A model generated the notes under the pieces. It saw nothing but the letters and a program-made list of their open reading frames with translations. It did no database searches and was not told where the DNA came from. From positions 1 to 64,000 of the forward strand of contig JAMKCH010072295.1 of the NCBI GenBank assembly GCA_023653785.1: a stretch of DNA of 64,000 bases, in the 5' to 3' direction. Of this stretch, positions 33,187 to 45,429 are shown one piece after another (the first letter of the stretch is position 1; each line of letters opens with the position of its first letter). Source of the stretch: Ophioderma brevispina. Taxonomy: Eukaryota; Echinodermata; Ophiuroidea; Amphilepidida; Ophiodermatidae. The position numbers and the translations under genes are program-made.

Positions 33187-34320
33187 AGAGATCTTGTTTA
33201 GTAAAAATTTTTGATTACGAATTAAAATCTTGGACGTGTGGATTCTAAGTAGACTTTATTAATCCTCCCTTTTGGATGTACAGGGCAAGAATAATTCCTT
33301 TTTAATGTGTAATGGCACCATGTTTTAGATAAACCAAAAGAGCAGGTTTAATTTTTTGGAACGGTTTAAAACATCAAATCTTTCAATTGTTGACAATATG
33401 GGGATGAATAAATATATTGTATGTGGGTGTGATAATCAAGTTTTTTTGTAATGAATACTGTTCTGGATAATACATGGTGATAACCCAAGTCATAAATGAT
33501 GTAATGTTTTCTATCAAAATTTCTGACATCATGTGATCTGACTGAATTTGAAGTGCAAAAATCCTTATTTTACTTCAATATACAGGGAGGCATAAGAATC
33601 CCTTAATTCAAGCAGAATTGAATTTGTGGTTTTTTGAAATATCATGCAAGATGTTATTTAAGGATGTGTTATTTTACCTGCAAATTAGTACAGACCAATT
33701 AATATTTTTAAATATTGGTCATTGTGAACATAATGGAATACTGGCCCTCCTACTGGAACCATACTTCCCTGTGCGTATTTATTACAGAGAAGATTGTCAG
33801 TAGCTTCCCACGAATGGCATTGCTTCCAATTGATTTTTTGTACAGCTACTGATGTGACTCGTTAGAGATGAAACATGGCTCATGACAGTACTGATCACAA
33901 TCCTTTGCCTTTTAAGAATGTTTCAATCACTAACGATTCACCATACTCCTGTACAAAATCTTTCCATGGAAAGCAATTGCATTGTGGGAAGCTACTGATA
34001 TCTTCTCGTGTTGATTACTGTCAGAACACAATTAGCTCCCACATGGTTTGGATACTTATAATGACATTGCAGGATAAAAGAATGGGAGCTTTATTAAGAG
34101 ACTGAGGACTTTCCAGATAGAACGACCTCAATTTTTTTTCGAAGCCAGGCTTTTTTGCATATGGGGAATGCTTACCATGTATAGATCCCACATAAGTGAA
34201 TAAGCCGAATACGCCGTCTCTATGTAATAAGATGATGATTTAGTAATTTCTGTCGTGCAACGACAGAAATTCAAAGCATGGTTTTCCATAGGGATGATTA
34301 CGATATGAAGGCATTCAAAC
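33187..34320. other. AT-rich spacer, nothing recognised
   Basis: No gene or element was recognised, apart from the palindrome at 34245-34271 listed separately. Confidence 0.4.
34245..34271. repeat. Perfect palindrome, 12-bp arms with 3-base loop
   Basis: AATTTCTGTCGT, GCA, ACGACAGAAATT. It stands about 60 bp before a second, larger hairpin (34325-34432). Confidence 0.85.
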
Positions 34321-34324
34321 ATCG

Positions 34325-34432
34325 TGTTTTGGGGGCCATTATGATTTTTTTTTGCGTTTCTACACAAAGACGAGAAACCTTGAGCTTTTTTTGTAGAAAC
34401 GCAAAAAATCAAAAGGGCCACCAAAACACAAA
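34325..34432. repeat. Long hairpin, ~38-bp arms
   Basis: TGTTTTGGGGGCC, ATT and GATTTTTTTTTGCGTTTCTA on the left pair with GTAGAAACGCAAAAAATC, then AAAGGGCCACCAAAACA on the right. The loop is about 27 bases. A related half (GTTTTGGTGGCCATTTTGGA, TTTTGCGTT) appears near 35500, so it is a repeat-family hairpin; a small-RNA precursor is possible but unsupported. A T18 run follows. Confidence 0.7.
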
Positions 34433-34459
34433 ACATTCATTTTTTTTTTTTTTTTTTTT

Positions 34460-35685
34460 AAGTTGTAATTTTTCAGCCTGTCCTGTTAAACAGTTCAACG
34501 GTTTGACGCTATTTACATATGATTCTGTAACCACGCAATCAATTAATTCAATAGGCTGCCATATAAGAAAGTGCCTGATCGTGATCTACTTTGATTAAGT
34601 TTGGTAATTTTGGTATTACCCTGGTGTTTTAACAGTCAAGTACATCTAATTAAAACCAATAAAAATTTTATATCAACAATGTGATTATACATTTCTTCAT
34701 TATAAGCATCCAAGATGGCTTCCGATACCCTAAATGGCTCTAACTGATAAATGTGTCTAACCTAGTACTGCAATGTTTGTGTAAGTCATCAGATCAGTTT
34801 ATACATTTATTAGGTAATCAGAGCAAATCGATCATAGAAGGTTTCCAGCCAAATCGTATCCAATTGGCTGGAAACTGGCACTTACGACGCGGGGGGCGAA
34901 AAATCCGAATAACTAATAGTCCCTATAGATTTTTGTCTCCTTGGTTTTGTGGTAGGTTTTCGGCATCCTTTGCATCCATTTGGATATTAATGAATAACAA
35001 CTCAACGAACACTTAAAATAGCTATAACTGGGATTTTTTGGAAGTGATCACCAACTAAAAACCATAAAGTATATATTAACGTACAGCGTAAATGAATTAC
35101 TGGCCTTTATGACTGACCATTTTGGCAGCCATATTGAACGCTCCTCTAGGATGCCCATCTTGCAGATTCAACTCACTTTATGTTTTATGAGAATCCTAAC
35201 TGCCTCCTGAAATGAGTTATAGTGATATTCACATACATTAACGCTCTTTGCTATATGTAGTAATAAATTTTGCCATTTTGGAGCCATCTTGAATGGTTTA
35301 GCGATTTGATTGATTACCAAATACTTGAAAGCTATTCATAATGTCTCTTAGATCAGGTTGCTTTGTTGTATTTTTTGGGCGGCATAAATTAAATTTCTTA
35401 ATAGGTGGTTAATGAATCAATTTAATTGGTCACATGGGTGTTTTGACTGGACAAGCAAACAATCAAAACTTTTGAGAGCAATTAACGATGGATTTTTTAG
35501 TGTTTTGGTGGCCATTTTGGATTTTGCGTTGCTTTCTTTGAAAATGCTCAAGGTTTTCCATCTGGCATCCATCGGATTCTGATTCATCAGGAAAACGGTG
35601 TAAAAACCGGTTTGACAAACATTCTATATATACTTACAATCTCACATGGTCTGTAGCCTGAGGTCTTAAAAGGGAAGTTTTTGCT
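34460..35685. other. AT-rich spacer with dispersed repeat pieces
   Basis: No exon recognised. Several 'GGCCATTTTGGA / CCATATTGAACG / GCCATCTTGAATG' phrases suggest old repeat sequence. Confidence 0.4.
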
Positions 35686-35689
35686 TTAG

Positions 35690-37990
35690 ATATCATCATC
35701 AATCAATCATTTTATTACAAAAAATTTCCATAATACATATACAAATACATTAAGGATCACAACAAACAATACACTAAGGGGGAGGAGATGCCAAAAGACC
35801 AATAAGTCCCGAGGCGGGCCATCCTCTAAACGTAATAGTTTACATACAACTCGAAAGACATTAAAATAAGGGTGGAAAATAACAAAATAAGACATATGCC
35901 CAAGATAAACAAATTTACTCAATATATTTTATTAATGAGTTGTTTTTTGTATTGCTTTCTAAATGGTTTAGCTGATTTTGAACTTTTAGATTTTCATGTA
36001 ATGAATTCCAAAGAATTGGACCAGATGTTCCAATTGATTGATCTGAAAATACTTTTTTGTTTTGGGTCAATTATAATCATTGGAATTCCTCGTATATACA
36101 TGTATGAAGGGCATTACGCCGAATAAAATACCATCAAATGGAGATTGGTAGTTGATTTGTCCTGTACCTGTCCATAAATAATTCCAATTCCACGTTGTAA
36201 ATGTCAAAACTATTAAGAATGTTAAGGGGTGATCAAAAATAATGGTGGCGGTATGGCTTCTATAATGGGCATTTGATATGTTCTAAGAGCCCATTTTTGG
36301 AGTTTTGAAGATTTTATTTAATAAATTTTTGGGCGCGGTTTCCCCAGTTAGCATAGCAATAATTTAAATAAGGTAAAACAAGTACAATTAGGGATGTAAA
36401 ATAACTACCTGGTACAAAATGTTTAAGCTTGTTTAATGATCCCAATGTGTCGTGAATGTGTTTGAGACAACACATCAACATGCCTGTTTCCAAGTTAAAG
36501 GTTTTCAACATCCAATTACAAAACCCCTAAAAATTAGTTGAAGATCTCTTGTACAGACCATCGTAAGAGAAGGATATTAATTGGTTGTGGGCATGAAAAA
36601 AAAACAAAAATTTTTATCATTGAAATATTTTCCAGCACCAATATTTGCTGTCATATGCGGAGATCCTAAAACCATATGGCAGCGTAATAATAATGGCCTG
36701 CGCATTGAGACAACATAGTTGTGTTTGTGCGCTATCTAATTGGTGGTACATTTATTATTAATTATGTTGTATGAAAGCATTAACTGACAATTTATTAGCC
36801 TAAAAAACCAGTTGTTACCTTCAACCAATTCATTATTATTAAGTGATTGTAGACGCCAATATCTCGTATGAATATCGTGATAGTCGTATCATCTCAAATA
36901 ATGATAAAATATAGTACTTTGAACAATTAGTTAATATCATTAACATTATATAATAATAAGGGGCCAAAGTATGATCCTTGAGAACACCACAAGGTATATT
37001 TTTGAATTTGGACTGTTTGGAATTGTATCTTACAAACTGCTTTCTATTGTTAATATTAGCAAACCATTGTATAACTGAATTCCCCGGAAGCCTAAGGGTT
37101 TTAATTTATTGATAATATATCGTGGTCATATGTCAAATGCTTTTGACAGTCTATGAAAATTCCAATTGTTTGTTCTTTGTTTTCTACCGCTTTACTGATT
37201 ATCAATAATTTTGATTATGGCCAATAGTTGAATGATTTTTTCTGAATCCAAATTGTTTTCAGTAATATTCTATATGTATTTAGGGTAACTCTTGCATCTA
37301 TTGAAAACCAATCTTTCTAAATCTTAGAAAATGACGGTAGGAGTGAAACTGGTCGGTAATTTGAAAATAGTTCGGTATCATCTTTTTATATATAGGCACG
37401 ACCTGCGCTACCTTTAGGTCTTCAGGGACTTTACCACTGATAATGAAAGTTTAATATTGCAGTAAGTGGTTGTACAAGTTTCATAGCAATTGTTTGATTA
37501 TAAAATTACCAGCCGTCATTCCGGGGGCTCTTGTTTGGGCTGAAAGTGCTAATAATTTCTATTATTTTCATTCTGACCTTTGTTTCATGAACAATACTCA
37601 CTCTAGGATTGGTTTTTAGGTAAGCTGATATTTTTTCCGCAAACTATGAATGTAGATGCAAGTTTTGGGCCTCTATTTCTATATTCACAAAATAATTATT
37701 GAATTCATTTGCAATTTATTGTGGATTCGATACGGTATTCCTGTATCATTTTTAATTTTTTAACTTTTCCACCCCCATCACAATAATTGTTTTCCATGTT
37801 TGGCGCATATTATTTTTGAATGTTCAAATTTGTTAAATAATACACGTTTGGATTTTTTGTTAATAACTGTGCATTTATTTCTATAGGGCTTAAATTGCTA
37901 GATTTGTGTAGATTCGTACATAGATATTCTTATATAATTGGTTCTTTTTGTTTAATAGTGTGGGTTGGTATATTCTTGTGCTAAAGTTGA
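35690..37990 (-). mobile_element. Non-LTR retrotransposon, ~2.3 kb, minus strand, degenerate
   Basis: The minus-strand reading shows reverse transcriptase text in order: a KSKRVLFNKFEHSKIICAKH-like upstream segment (about 37850-37780), a KSPGNDGI-like block (near 37520), VKSLKT / QVVPIYKK-like and NYRPVSLLPSFSK-like text (about 37430-37320), SKAFDTIDH-like text (near 37150), LPYLNYCYANWGN (36340-36380), LQKWALRTYQMPIIEA (about 36300-36250) and a tail ending GPILWNSLHENLKVQ near 35990. The 3' end carries AATAAAATGATTGATTGATG, a short TGATTG repeat ending as in CR1/L2-like elements. Many stops and frameshifts; 5' end unclear. Confidence 0.8.
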
Positions 37991-40960
37991 TTTTCTTGCT
38001 GTGTTTCATTCAATAGGGATCAGGCAGTCAGAAAATGAATGGGTCAATTTTCGGACTGGCTTCCCCCTTCCTCAAGGGGGGAAATGTTACTACAAAGGTA
38101 AAATTAAAATCGATTCAATTGGGTTTTAAGGGGTTTGGGTCATATATACTTCCCGCCATAATGTTCCTTTCAACTTCGTGTAAATTGTTTTGCATGTATA
38201 TTATCGCCAAATTCACGAAAAAAATCGGGGGTCACCGATTTCACTTTTGAGTTAAACGATTACAAAATACACATTTTTCTCCAAATTAACTACATAAGTC
38301 TATGGAAAAATCATTTTTTTCGAGGAGGGCTTTTTGGTTATAAGCGAAAAATTTAGCCATAATTTTGTTGTGATTTTTTAATATAAGTTTCGCACTCAAG
38401 TCAGCTTTTGTAATAAGCAAAACATCATGGGGTCACCGTGTACCCTTTTGAGATATGCATGCGAAAATCCGTATTTTTCTACCTTGAAAATGAACCCTTG
38501 CGACATCTTAGTGCGTACGCTCGCAAAAATGCAGAAAATACTCAACGTTTTGAGCGCGTGTCTTGAGTGGTTTTTTTGCGTGACCAGCGAGTATCGATTC
38601 CTTTGATTTAAGGCCTATACCATTCGCTTTCAACAGAGCCTTTTTTTTAAATCTTTTTATGTCTGAATCCGAGTTTTCGTGTTATCATACTTTTTGTTAA
38701 TCATATATATGCTGCAGTTTGTGGACAGAAAGGCGGCATCACTCCCGTTTAGACCTATTATAGCTATTATGGTTTTGATAGATTTTGTCTTAAAGCCGAC
38801 AGTCAATGAGGATTCTTGTCAACCTTAACCCCTCACTTTCACAGGAATAGTGTCAAATAAAAAACTATATGGAAAGGTAACACTATTCGAAGGGCCGCCG
38901 TCCCCACAAATAGCATGCCAACATTTTTTGTCCACAGCACCAATAATAACCGAACCCAATTGGAACTTTTGGGTTAAGCTAAGGAGCTTTTTCTCTATCT
39001 GATTAAAAAGTAGGAATTAACCAAAATAATAAAAATATGCATAGGCAACGCATTTGCGCAGTTTAAGCATAATGAGATTCGTGTCGGGCCTTGACTCTGC
39101 ATATATTTAGAAATTAACCTCTTGAACTAATCAATATATATTATTTTTCCAAACGTGAAAAGCACAACCAGAAATTATGTTGTGGATAACTAACCGCCAG
39201 TCTCGCTTCTGTCTCTGGTAGAGGCGCACTTGGTTAAAGATAATGCTAGACTCACTAAAAAAAGATGACTTTTCCAGGCTTACCACCCCCGGACAGCCCT
39301 GCCAACCACTTGTCCAAATTGCACAGGCTCCTGGAATTAACACTAGGTAGGGAGACTGTACGAATCTGTAAGGAATGTCCCAGCAGTATCGATTCAACAA
39401 TTACGTGACTGCATTACCGTGCGCACATCACGGTTAATTTTGAATGCTAATCCCGGGGAACACAGATACGAACAACAACATGTGGTATCAATGGCACCGA
39501 CTAGTATCATTTAATCGATTACTCACTGCACTCCTTTATCAGAGTTCCCAAGTATGGAAAATAAACAATAGCAATAAATAAAAAGACGGAGGAAAGCTCA
39601 AGAAATCGAATTGGTCCCTTGTGATTTTCTTCTCGTTTTTTGTTTGTTGTTGGTTGCATGCGTAAACCAGCGGGGGGGGGGGGGGGGTGGGGCCGGGGTC
39701 GCAAGCCACCCAACAGAACCCTTGCCCCCCTCCGCCCCCCAAATGAACGGACTTTTTTACAGTGTCTATGTAGAAGGACTCAATTTGCCCCCGTCATAAA
39801 AAAAGTGCCTTGGCACTTCCTTCATCCACCCCCCCCTTGCAACGGTCTGGTTAAGCCACTGGTTGGTTGGTTGTAGTATTGTCCTCCTTATTGAGGAGAT
39901 GGCTGAATCATTCTGAAATAAATAGGGCCTACTCATGCATCCTGCAGGTGCCACACAATCACAAGCTCGCTCCAGGTTATTTTACCAGCCAGTGGTGTCC
40001 ATTCCTCCAAAAAACATGAATTATTTCCCAACGCTATACAGCTTTCGACGAAATCTGCCTCCTCAATTCATCTCAATTTCAATTTACAGGTAGCGTGTCC
40101 ATCCACCTGACCCTAAATCAAATCCTTGGTGAACAGGTAATTAAATTGTATTTTCAAACTGGTCAGCCAGCTAGTAAATTAATTCAAGACTTGTAATTTC
40201 CTTTCCTCCGAAAAAGGTAAAGGTCAATCCACATATAACCGATTTTTTCTCTTTGATTTCCACGATTTCCTTCCCTAGCATTTATGGTGAACATGTGGTT
40301 TGCTATAAACACGTTTTGCTTTATTTTGTGATTTCTTTTCATTTTTTATCTATTTTAAAATAAAAAAAACTTGGAACTCAAATAAAATCCAAAATAACGA
40401 CATTATTCCCAAGCATTTTCAGCGAATAGTCTGCTTTGTTAAAAATGAATATTATACTCTAATCAGATAAAAAACGCCTCACCTGTTTGTGACTGGATGC
40501 TCTGACCCAAGAGAAAGCCCTGTCCCCCTGTAACCCAGCAAGCCCACAGGCCCTACTCCTGGGGGGGGGGTCCACTTTCTCCTGCTTCATTTTTTTAAAT
40601 AAATATCCGTAATTTATAAAATTCTGAGTAGAAAACACTCCACTTTTGGGGTGATGAGCTGTTCACAAAGTTAAAAAAGGACATTTTTTTAGATCAACTT
40701 TAACCAAAATAGTCCCTACTTTTTCCTAAGCCCTGCACCCCCCCCCACCAAAAAAAATCCGCGTATGGCCCGCCTTACCAATGTTTCATAAAAATGGTGC
40801 ATGCGGAAATCTCTCCTAAAATAAAAGCATTACGTTAACTACTCTTTCAAATGTCAAAGAAGTGAGGACAAGAGATATGTTTCTCCTGAAACCTTTGCAC
40901 ACTATTATCCTAGATTACAGAGACTCGTCGCCCTCAGAGCTCTTTATTTCTCTTTACATT
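37991..40960. other. Spacer with repeat fragments and homopolymers
   Basis: No supported exon. 38190-38480 has the style of a dispersed repeat (GGGTCACCGATTTCAC and GGGGTCACCGTGTACC). G-runs occur at 39671-39687 and 40561-40570. A minus-strand frame at 39131-39400 has no motif. Confidence 0.4.
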
Positions 40961-41009
40961 TTTCTTTTTCTTTTTATCCATTTTTTTTCCTTCTCCTTCC
41001 TCCCCTAGG

Positions 41010-41222
41010 CCTCAGGCGCGAGAAAGCGGACGCCATTGGTGTATTCCACCCGATCCCACAAAGGTTCAGGCGCAGACGGTCCATTTCTGATTTTTCGATG
41101 TTAAAGGTTACAGATTTGAGAAAATTTCGAAAAAGAGTGACTTGTTTGTTATCAAGAGTTCAAAAGTACACTACCCGCGGGTTTAGATCGACTTTCAAGG
41201 AACATGTCAAGATTTTGTCACG
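41010..41222 (+). CDS. Candidate internal exon, unidentified basic peptide
   Basis: A long pyrimidine tract (about 40940-41005) ends CTCCCCTAG, an excellent splice acceptor. The sequence after it is open in one frame as LRREKADAIGVFHPIPQRFR, then RRRSISDFSMLKVTDLRKFR, ending in TGA. The RRRSIS run has the form of a basophilic-kinase site. No donor better than AAAG|GTTACA near 41108 was seen. I do not recognise the protein. Could be a real orphan exon or an accident of a pyrimidine-rich repeat. Confidence 0.3.
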
Positions 41223-41224
41223 CT

Positions 41225-43080
41225 CAGTTTGACTGACTGACATCAATGAAATAATATGTACATAAAAATCACTAAATTCCCGAAAAACTAATACAATTTG
41301 ATGTAAAAAATTAACAAATAGAGGCATTTTAATTTTTGCTTTTTTGACATACGAAGAACAACAACGGCGGAGTTTTTCGCTCACGGGCTTCATGATCAAA
41401 AGCGCCCATTTTGCGCTCCTCGTGACGTCAAAGTGATGACCAAAACATCGTGTTGACCCGAATTGTTATTGCTGACACTGTAAATATTGATGGATTCATG
41501 AAAGTAAAATAAAAGTTGAAAATACTTTCCAGAATGACATATTTTGTTTCATTTGTTGTGTTTTAATTATTATTATATACAAAACATCGATCGCAGTTAT
41601 AGGAAATTGGCAACACTGCGATATGATTGTCCACAAGACGTAAATTTGGATGGTCACACTTTGAGTCACCCATTTGCCTCGATGGGATTTGTCGCTGAAT
41701 CCTTTTTCGGTAACTATTGGGCCAAAATTAAAAGGGCAAAAATACTCAACAAATGTGACATTTTCAACTTATTTTTGAATTTATAGGTCATCTCCGTTAC
41801 TTACGCTGCCATCCTACCAAATGTTCCATATGCCGAAGCAGACATATATCCTTTAACGGAAAATATTGCACGGATTTCTTTCCCCAAAATGTTAACACTG
41901 TCAAGTCCCGACCCCCAATAATCCTTTGTTATGGACTACTTCCCTTTCCTTAATCCTTCCTAACCATCCTTTCCTTATTCTTGTGTAATCAGGAATAATG
42001 GCTTGGTCAGAGCCCGCTGCGCCTGGTACAAGCGTCGCCTCCTGGAAATTCGCCCCATCCCCTCCCGGTTGCAGGCATTTCTAAGGGTAACTTTACCGAA
42101 AAAAGGTACACTATGCATCTCAATCTCCACCATGTGTGACCTCGACCTATGTGTGCCTTATTGACCACAGACTTGTTCTGTGCCAGTCCGAGTTCTACGT
42201 AAATTGACCTCTAGATGACCTTTGACCTTTTGGGTCAACTCTAAAACCCTAATAACAAACGTCAGACTGTTCTCCCCCTCCCTTCATGCTAAATATTAGA
42301 CCATTAGCCCCCCCCCGGCACTCCATCCTTGGAGGTGACGCGTATGCAAAGGCTGTTTAGACCCCCCTTATTTCAGTATCGTTTGTCACACAAACACCCC
42401 ATATTTTTTTAATTTCACTGCAAGTCCCCCATATTTGGTGAAATTTTTACCCACTGTCACACCGACCCTATTTTGGGAAAAAACCCAAAAAACCTCTATT
42501 TTTTAGAAAGTTTTGGCAAAAAATCACACCAGAGCTCCCATTTTTCATATTTTCATATTGTGTCACTCGGAAAGACCCCCTATTTTGGCTATTTTTTTGG
42601 CTATTCTCACCCAAAGGCCCCTATCTTTTTTTCTGTCACCGAATGCCCTGGGCTTGAATCCGAACCGAACCCCCTATCCATTTCATATTGAGTTCCTCCC
42701 CCCCCCCCCTATTAGCCCATAGGTCACAGTATAACGAAATGTCATATCCGGACCGACGACAGACAGCTCTGTTTTAAGTAGTATAGATATTAGGATTTTT
42801 TGCAATACGATTCAATGATAATATTGTCTTCATCAAGCTTCATTTAAGATGCATGAGGCGCAGGTTATTGAAATGCAATAAATTAAATGAAGATCTTTAT
42901 TCATAGTGAGGATAACCTCAAAATAAAATGATTTTTGTACTGTATAGTAACTATGAGCAATAAATCCGGATATATGACTGAATAATAATATAATACCTAC
43001 CACTCTTATATTTGATTAGAGGGCCAATAAAAATGCATCATCAAAAGGTCAAATAAACATCAAACCGAGACTCGGGACTT
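41225..43080. other. Spacer, nothing recognised
   Basis: AT-rich up to ~42000, then C-rich patches with a C-run near 42700. Overlapping short frames around 42473-42722 are low-complexity text repeating CCCCTATTTT/GGCTATTTT phrases, not a protein. Confidence 0.4.
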
Positions 43081-43449
43081 AAGAGGCCGAACACCTGCCT
43101 GAGCCTCCAAACAACAATGTGCGCGTGCGACAACCTCCCGAGTGTCAACAGCCGCTCAGTTCCCAGGGCGCGTTTTAAATCCTGCGCAAAAAAGAAGCTT
43201 CGCACTGATTGGTCTGGCTAAGTCTCTTACGCAACATACGGCACGCGAGAGACAGTGCGATTATACCAGAACCATGTGTTTGACTAATGTTTGTGGCGAG
43301 TACTTTCCCCCGACCTCGGGGAGATTGGAGACGTTTCCCTACAGATCGGAAGGGTCCACGATATGGGTGGCGAGTCCTAGAGTGTAAATTTCAGTCGCTT
43401 AGTGGTTTCATCACCGTGGACCCGAGGAGGGTCTAATTGTGGAGACATG

Positions 43450-43659
43450 GGGACTAACGATAATCATTTTTATGAAGAAATCGAAGAAAACCATATTTTG
43501 TCCGCTGTCAAAGAATGCCTTGGGTTTTGTTTATGCATGGATCTGCTTCCTGCTTTTTTGGATGGCCAATCGAATGCGGCATGCTGGACCTTCGGTAATT
43601 TGCGGTCGCTGCGAATGTTCATTCAACCTCTGACATATGCTGTGCAAGGTCATCCATAG
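43450..43659 (+). CDS. Weak candidate exon, unidentified
   Basis: A GC-richer stretch from ~43080 leads to a frame beginning MGTNDNHFYEEIEENHILSA with codon use that looks coding. It runs about 70 codons with no recognised domain. It may end at GCAAG|GTCATC near 43648, a poor donor. Listed only because composition changes here; chance is quite possible. Confidence 0.2.
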   Translation, partial: GTNDNHFYEEIEENHILSAVKECLGFCLCMDLLPAFLDGQSNAACWTFGNLRSLRMFIQPLTYAVQGHP

Positions 43660-43745
43660 GTTTGGCCTTGCGTTATCAAATTTGGAATATTATGTACATT
43701 GTTGGCCTGCTGTTATCAAATTTGGATATTATGTACATTTTACAC
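43660..43745 (+). repeat. Two-copy ~40-bp direct repeat
   Basis: TTGGCCTTGCGTTATCAAAT is followed by TTGGCCTGCTGTTATCAAAT, each then TTGGATATTATGTACATT or TTGGAATATTATGTACATT. The lead-in GTCATCCATAGGTT recurs near 46889. Confidence 0.75.
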
Positions 43746-44460
43746 ACTTCTCCTGGGTTTTACGTTATATACTCGCTTTGTTGCTTAACCTCTACGCATC
43801 CAGTTACGATAGGAGGGCGTCAACGATGGCTTCAATATAAACTATCAGTGTAAAAGTTGTCTGTAACGACCGAAGATGGAGCATGACAATTGCGCGTTTA
43901 TATTTGCCCGCCTTGGGGACAATTGCGAAGAGTTCGACATCTGAATTTCGTTTAAATCGCATTATATAGCGTGATGGATAGGTAGCCCTAACCGAAGTCC
44001 GAATTTACGTAAATCCGAAAAGAGTATACCATGGATTCTAACATTCACAAATACTTTCACTCATCATTGCCTGTTCAAATCGATAGTATATCCTTACTTC
44101 AGTCTTTGTTTCAACAATTGGTTAAGTAGCACAGTACGCCTTCGACTTAACAAATTCTGACTTCAGTAGGAAGTGAATGGATGTGCTGTATGTCGTTCTT
44201 ACTGTGCTAGTAACGATTGTTATGGAAGAAAAGGCATCGTCTTGCTCTGCATCGGGTAAACATTCCGACATTTTTCGTTATGTTGTTAAAACGGATTCCT
44301 TAGTACTGGATGGATTTCTTACGCGAACGCGCCGCCTGCACTTGAGGATAAATCGAAGGAGTCATCAACTTCATTTGAAGAATACTAGACTCCAGATGCT
44401 CGTCATTTTGATTGTCTGTGGTGAGACGATTTGATTCTAAACGGGGGCCCCCACAACAAC

Positions 44461-44530
44461 AGGGGAGCAAAGATGTGAACATGGTGTTTCCTTGGGAGTA
44501 TGGCATTATTAATGTACTTAATTTGATCGG
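44461..44530 (+). CDS. Weak candidate mini-exon between AG and GTAAGC
   Basis: After ACAACAACAG the sequence reads GSKDVNMVFPWEYGIINVLN then LIG, and meets GG|GTAAGC, a good donor, after about 70 bases. Composition is coding-like, but the peptide is not recognised. The ~290-bp tandem repeat begins just downstream. Confidence 0.2.
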
Positions 44531-44582
44531 GTAAGCATTTACAATCTAATTGGCTTTTGAGTTGTGCATGATTAGTACCAGT

Positions 44583-45425
44583 GGTGTGCGATGTTCCTTT
44601 GTGGCCGCATTCGGGCGTGTAATTGGTATTCATTCACAGACTTCATACTTCGGGGTGTCTTAGTGGTTTGTGTGCAAGTGTAAATTATATTGGTGGGTTG
44701 TGTAAATTATAATCGCCCCCATAATTTCTGAGAACAAATGGCATGTCTGCGTCTTTGTATGCGTATATCGATGGATTCCCGTGTCATGAGTTTGCAACCT
44801 ACTTCCGGTTACGCGCGTAGCCAAATTTGTTTTCAAATCACTGTCGAAAGTTGAATATTGTGTTCGATTAGTATCTGCGGTGATGAGATGTGCTTTTATG
44901 ACGCATTTGTGTGTTTAATTGGTATTCGTTTTCAGTCCTTCATACTCACGGGGTGTTCCTGATTGTGTTTGTGTGCAAGTGTATTAATGTGAGTTGTGTG
45001 AATTATAATCGCCGGCATAATTTCTAAAACAAATGGCACTACGCGTCTGTTGAATTGCATGGGACTCTCCCGTGTGTCAAGCGTTTCGCAACACACTTCT
45101 GGGTTTACGCGCGTTGCAGAATTGGTTTCACGAAATCATGACGATGAGATTGCGATTATCAGTGGTAGCGGGTGTTCTGTTTGGCGCATTCATGCGTGTA
45201 GGTGGTGTTTTCGTTTCTATACTCATGCTCATTGGGGGTTGTCTGAGTGTGTTTGTTGCAGTGTTGATATGGCTGAGTGGTGTGAATTATATTCGCCGTC
45301 CATAATTTCCTGAATCAAATGGCACGCACGCGTGTTTTGAGATGGCATTCCCGGTGGTCAGCGTTCGTCGCACACTTCCGGGTTTACGCGCGTACAGAAT
45401 TTGCTTCAGAATCATTGACGTTTAA
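44583..45425 (+). repeat. Tandem repeat, ~290-bp unit, three copies
   Basis: Copies start near 44583, 44882 and 45169. Shared blocks in order: GGTATTC.TTT.CAG..TTCATAC or variants, TTGTGTGCAAGTGT, GTGTGAATTATAATCGCC, CATAATTTCT.A.AACAAATGGCA, CCCGTGT.A and TTTACGCGCGTAGC.AAATT. The spacing of AACAAATGGCA-like blocks is about 295 and 284 bp. The open frames across copies 2 and 3 are not conserved in copy 1. Confidence 0.85.
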
Positions 45426-45429
45426 GGCT

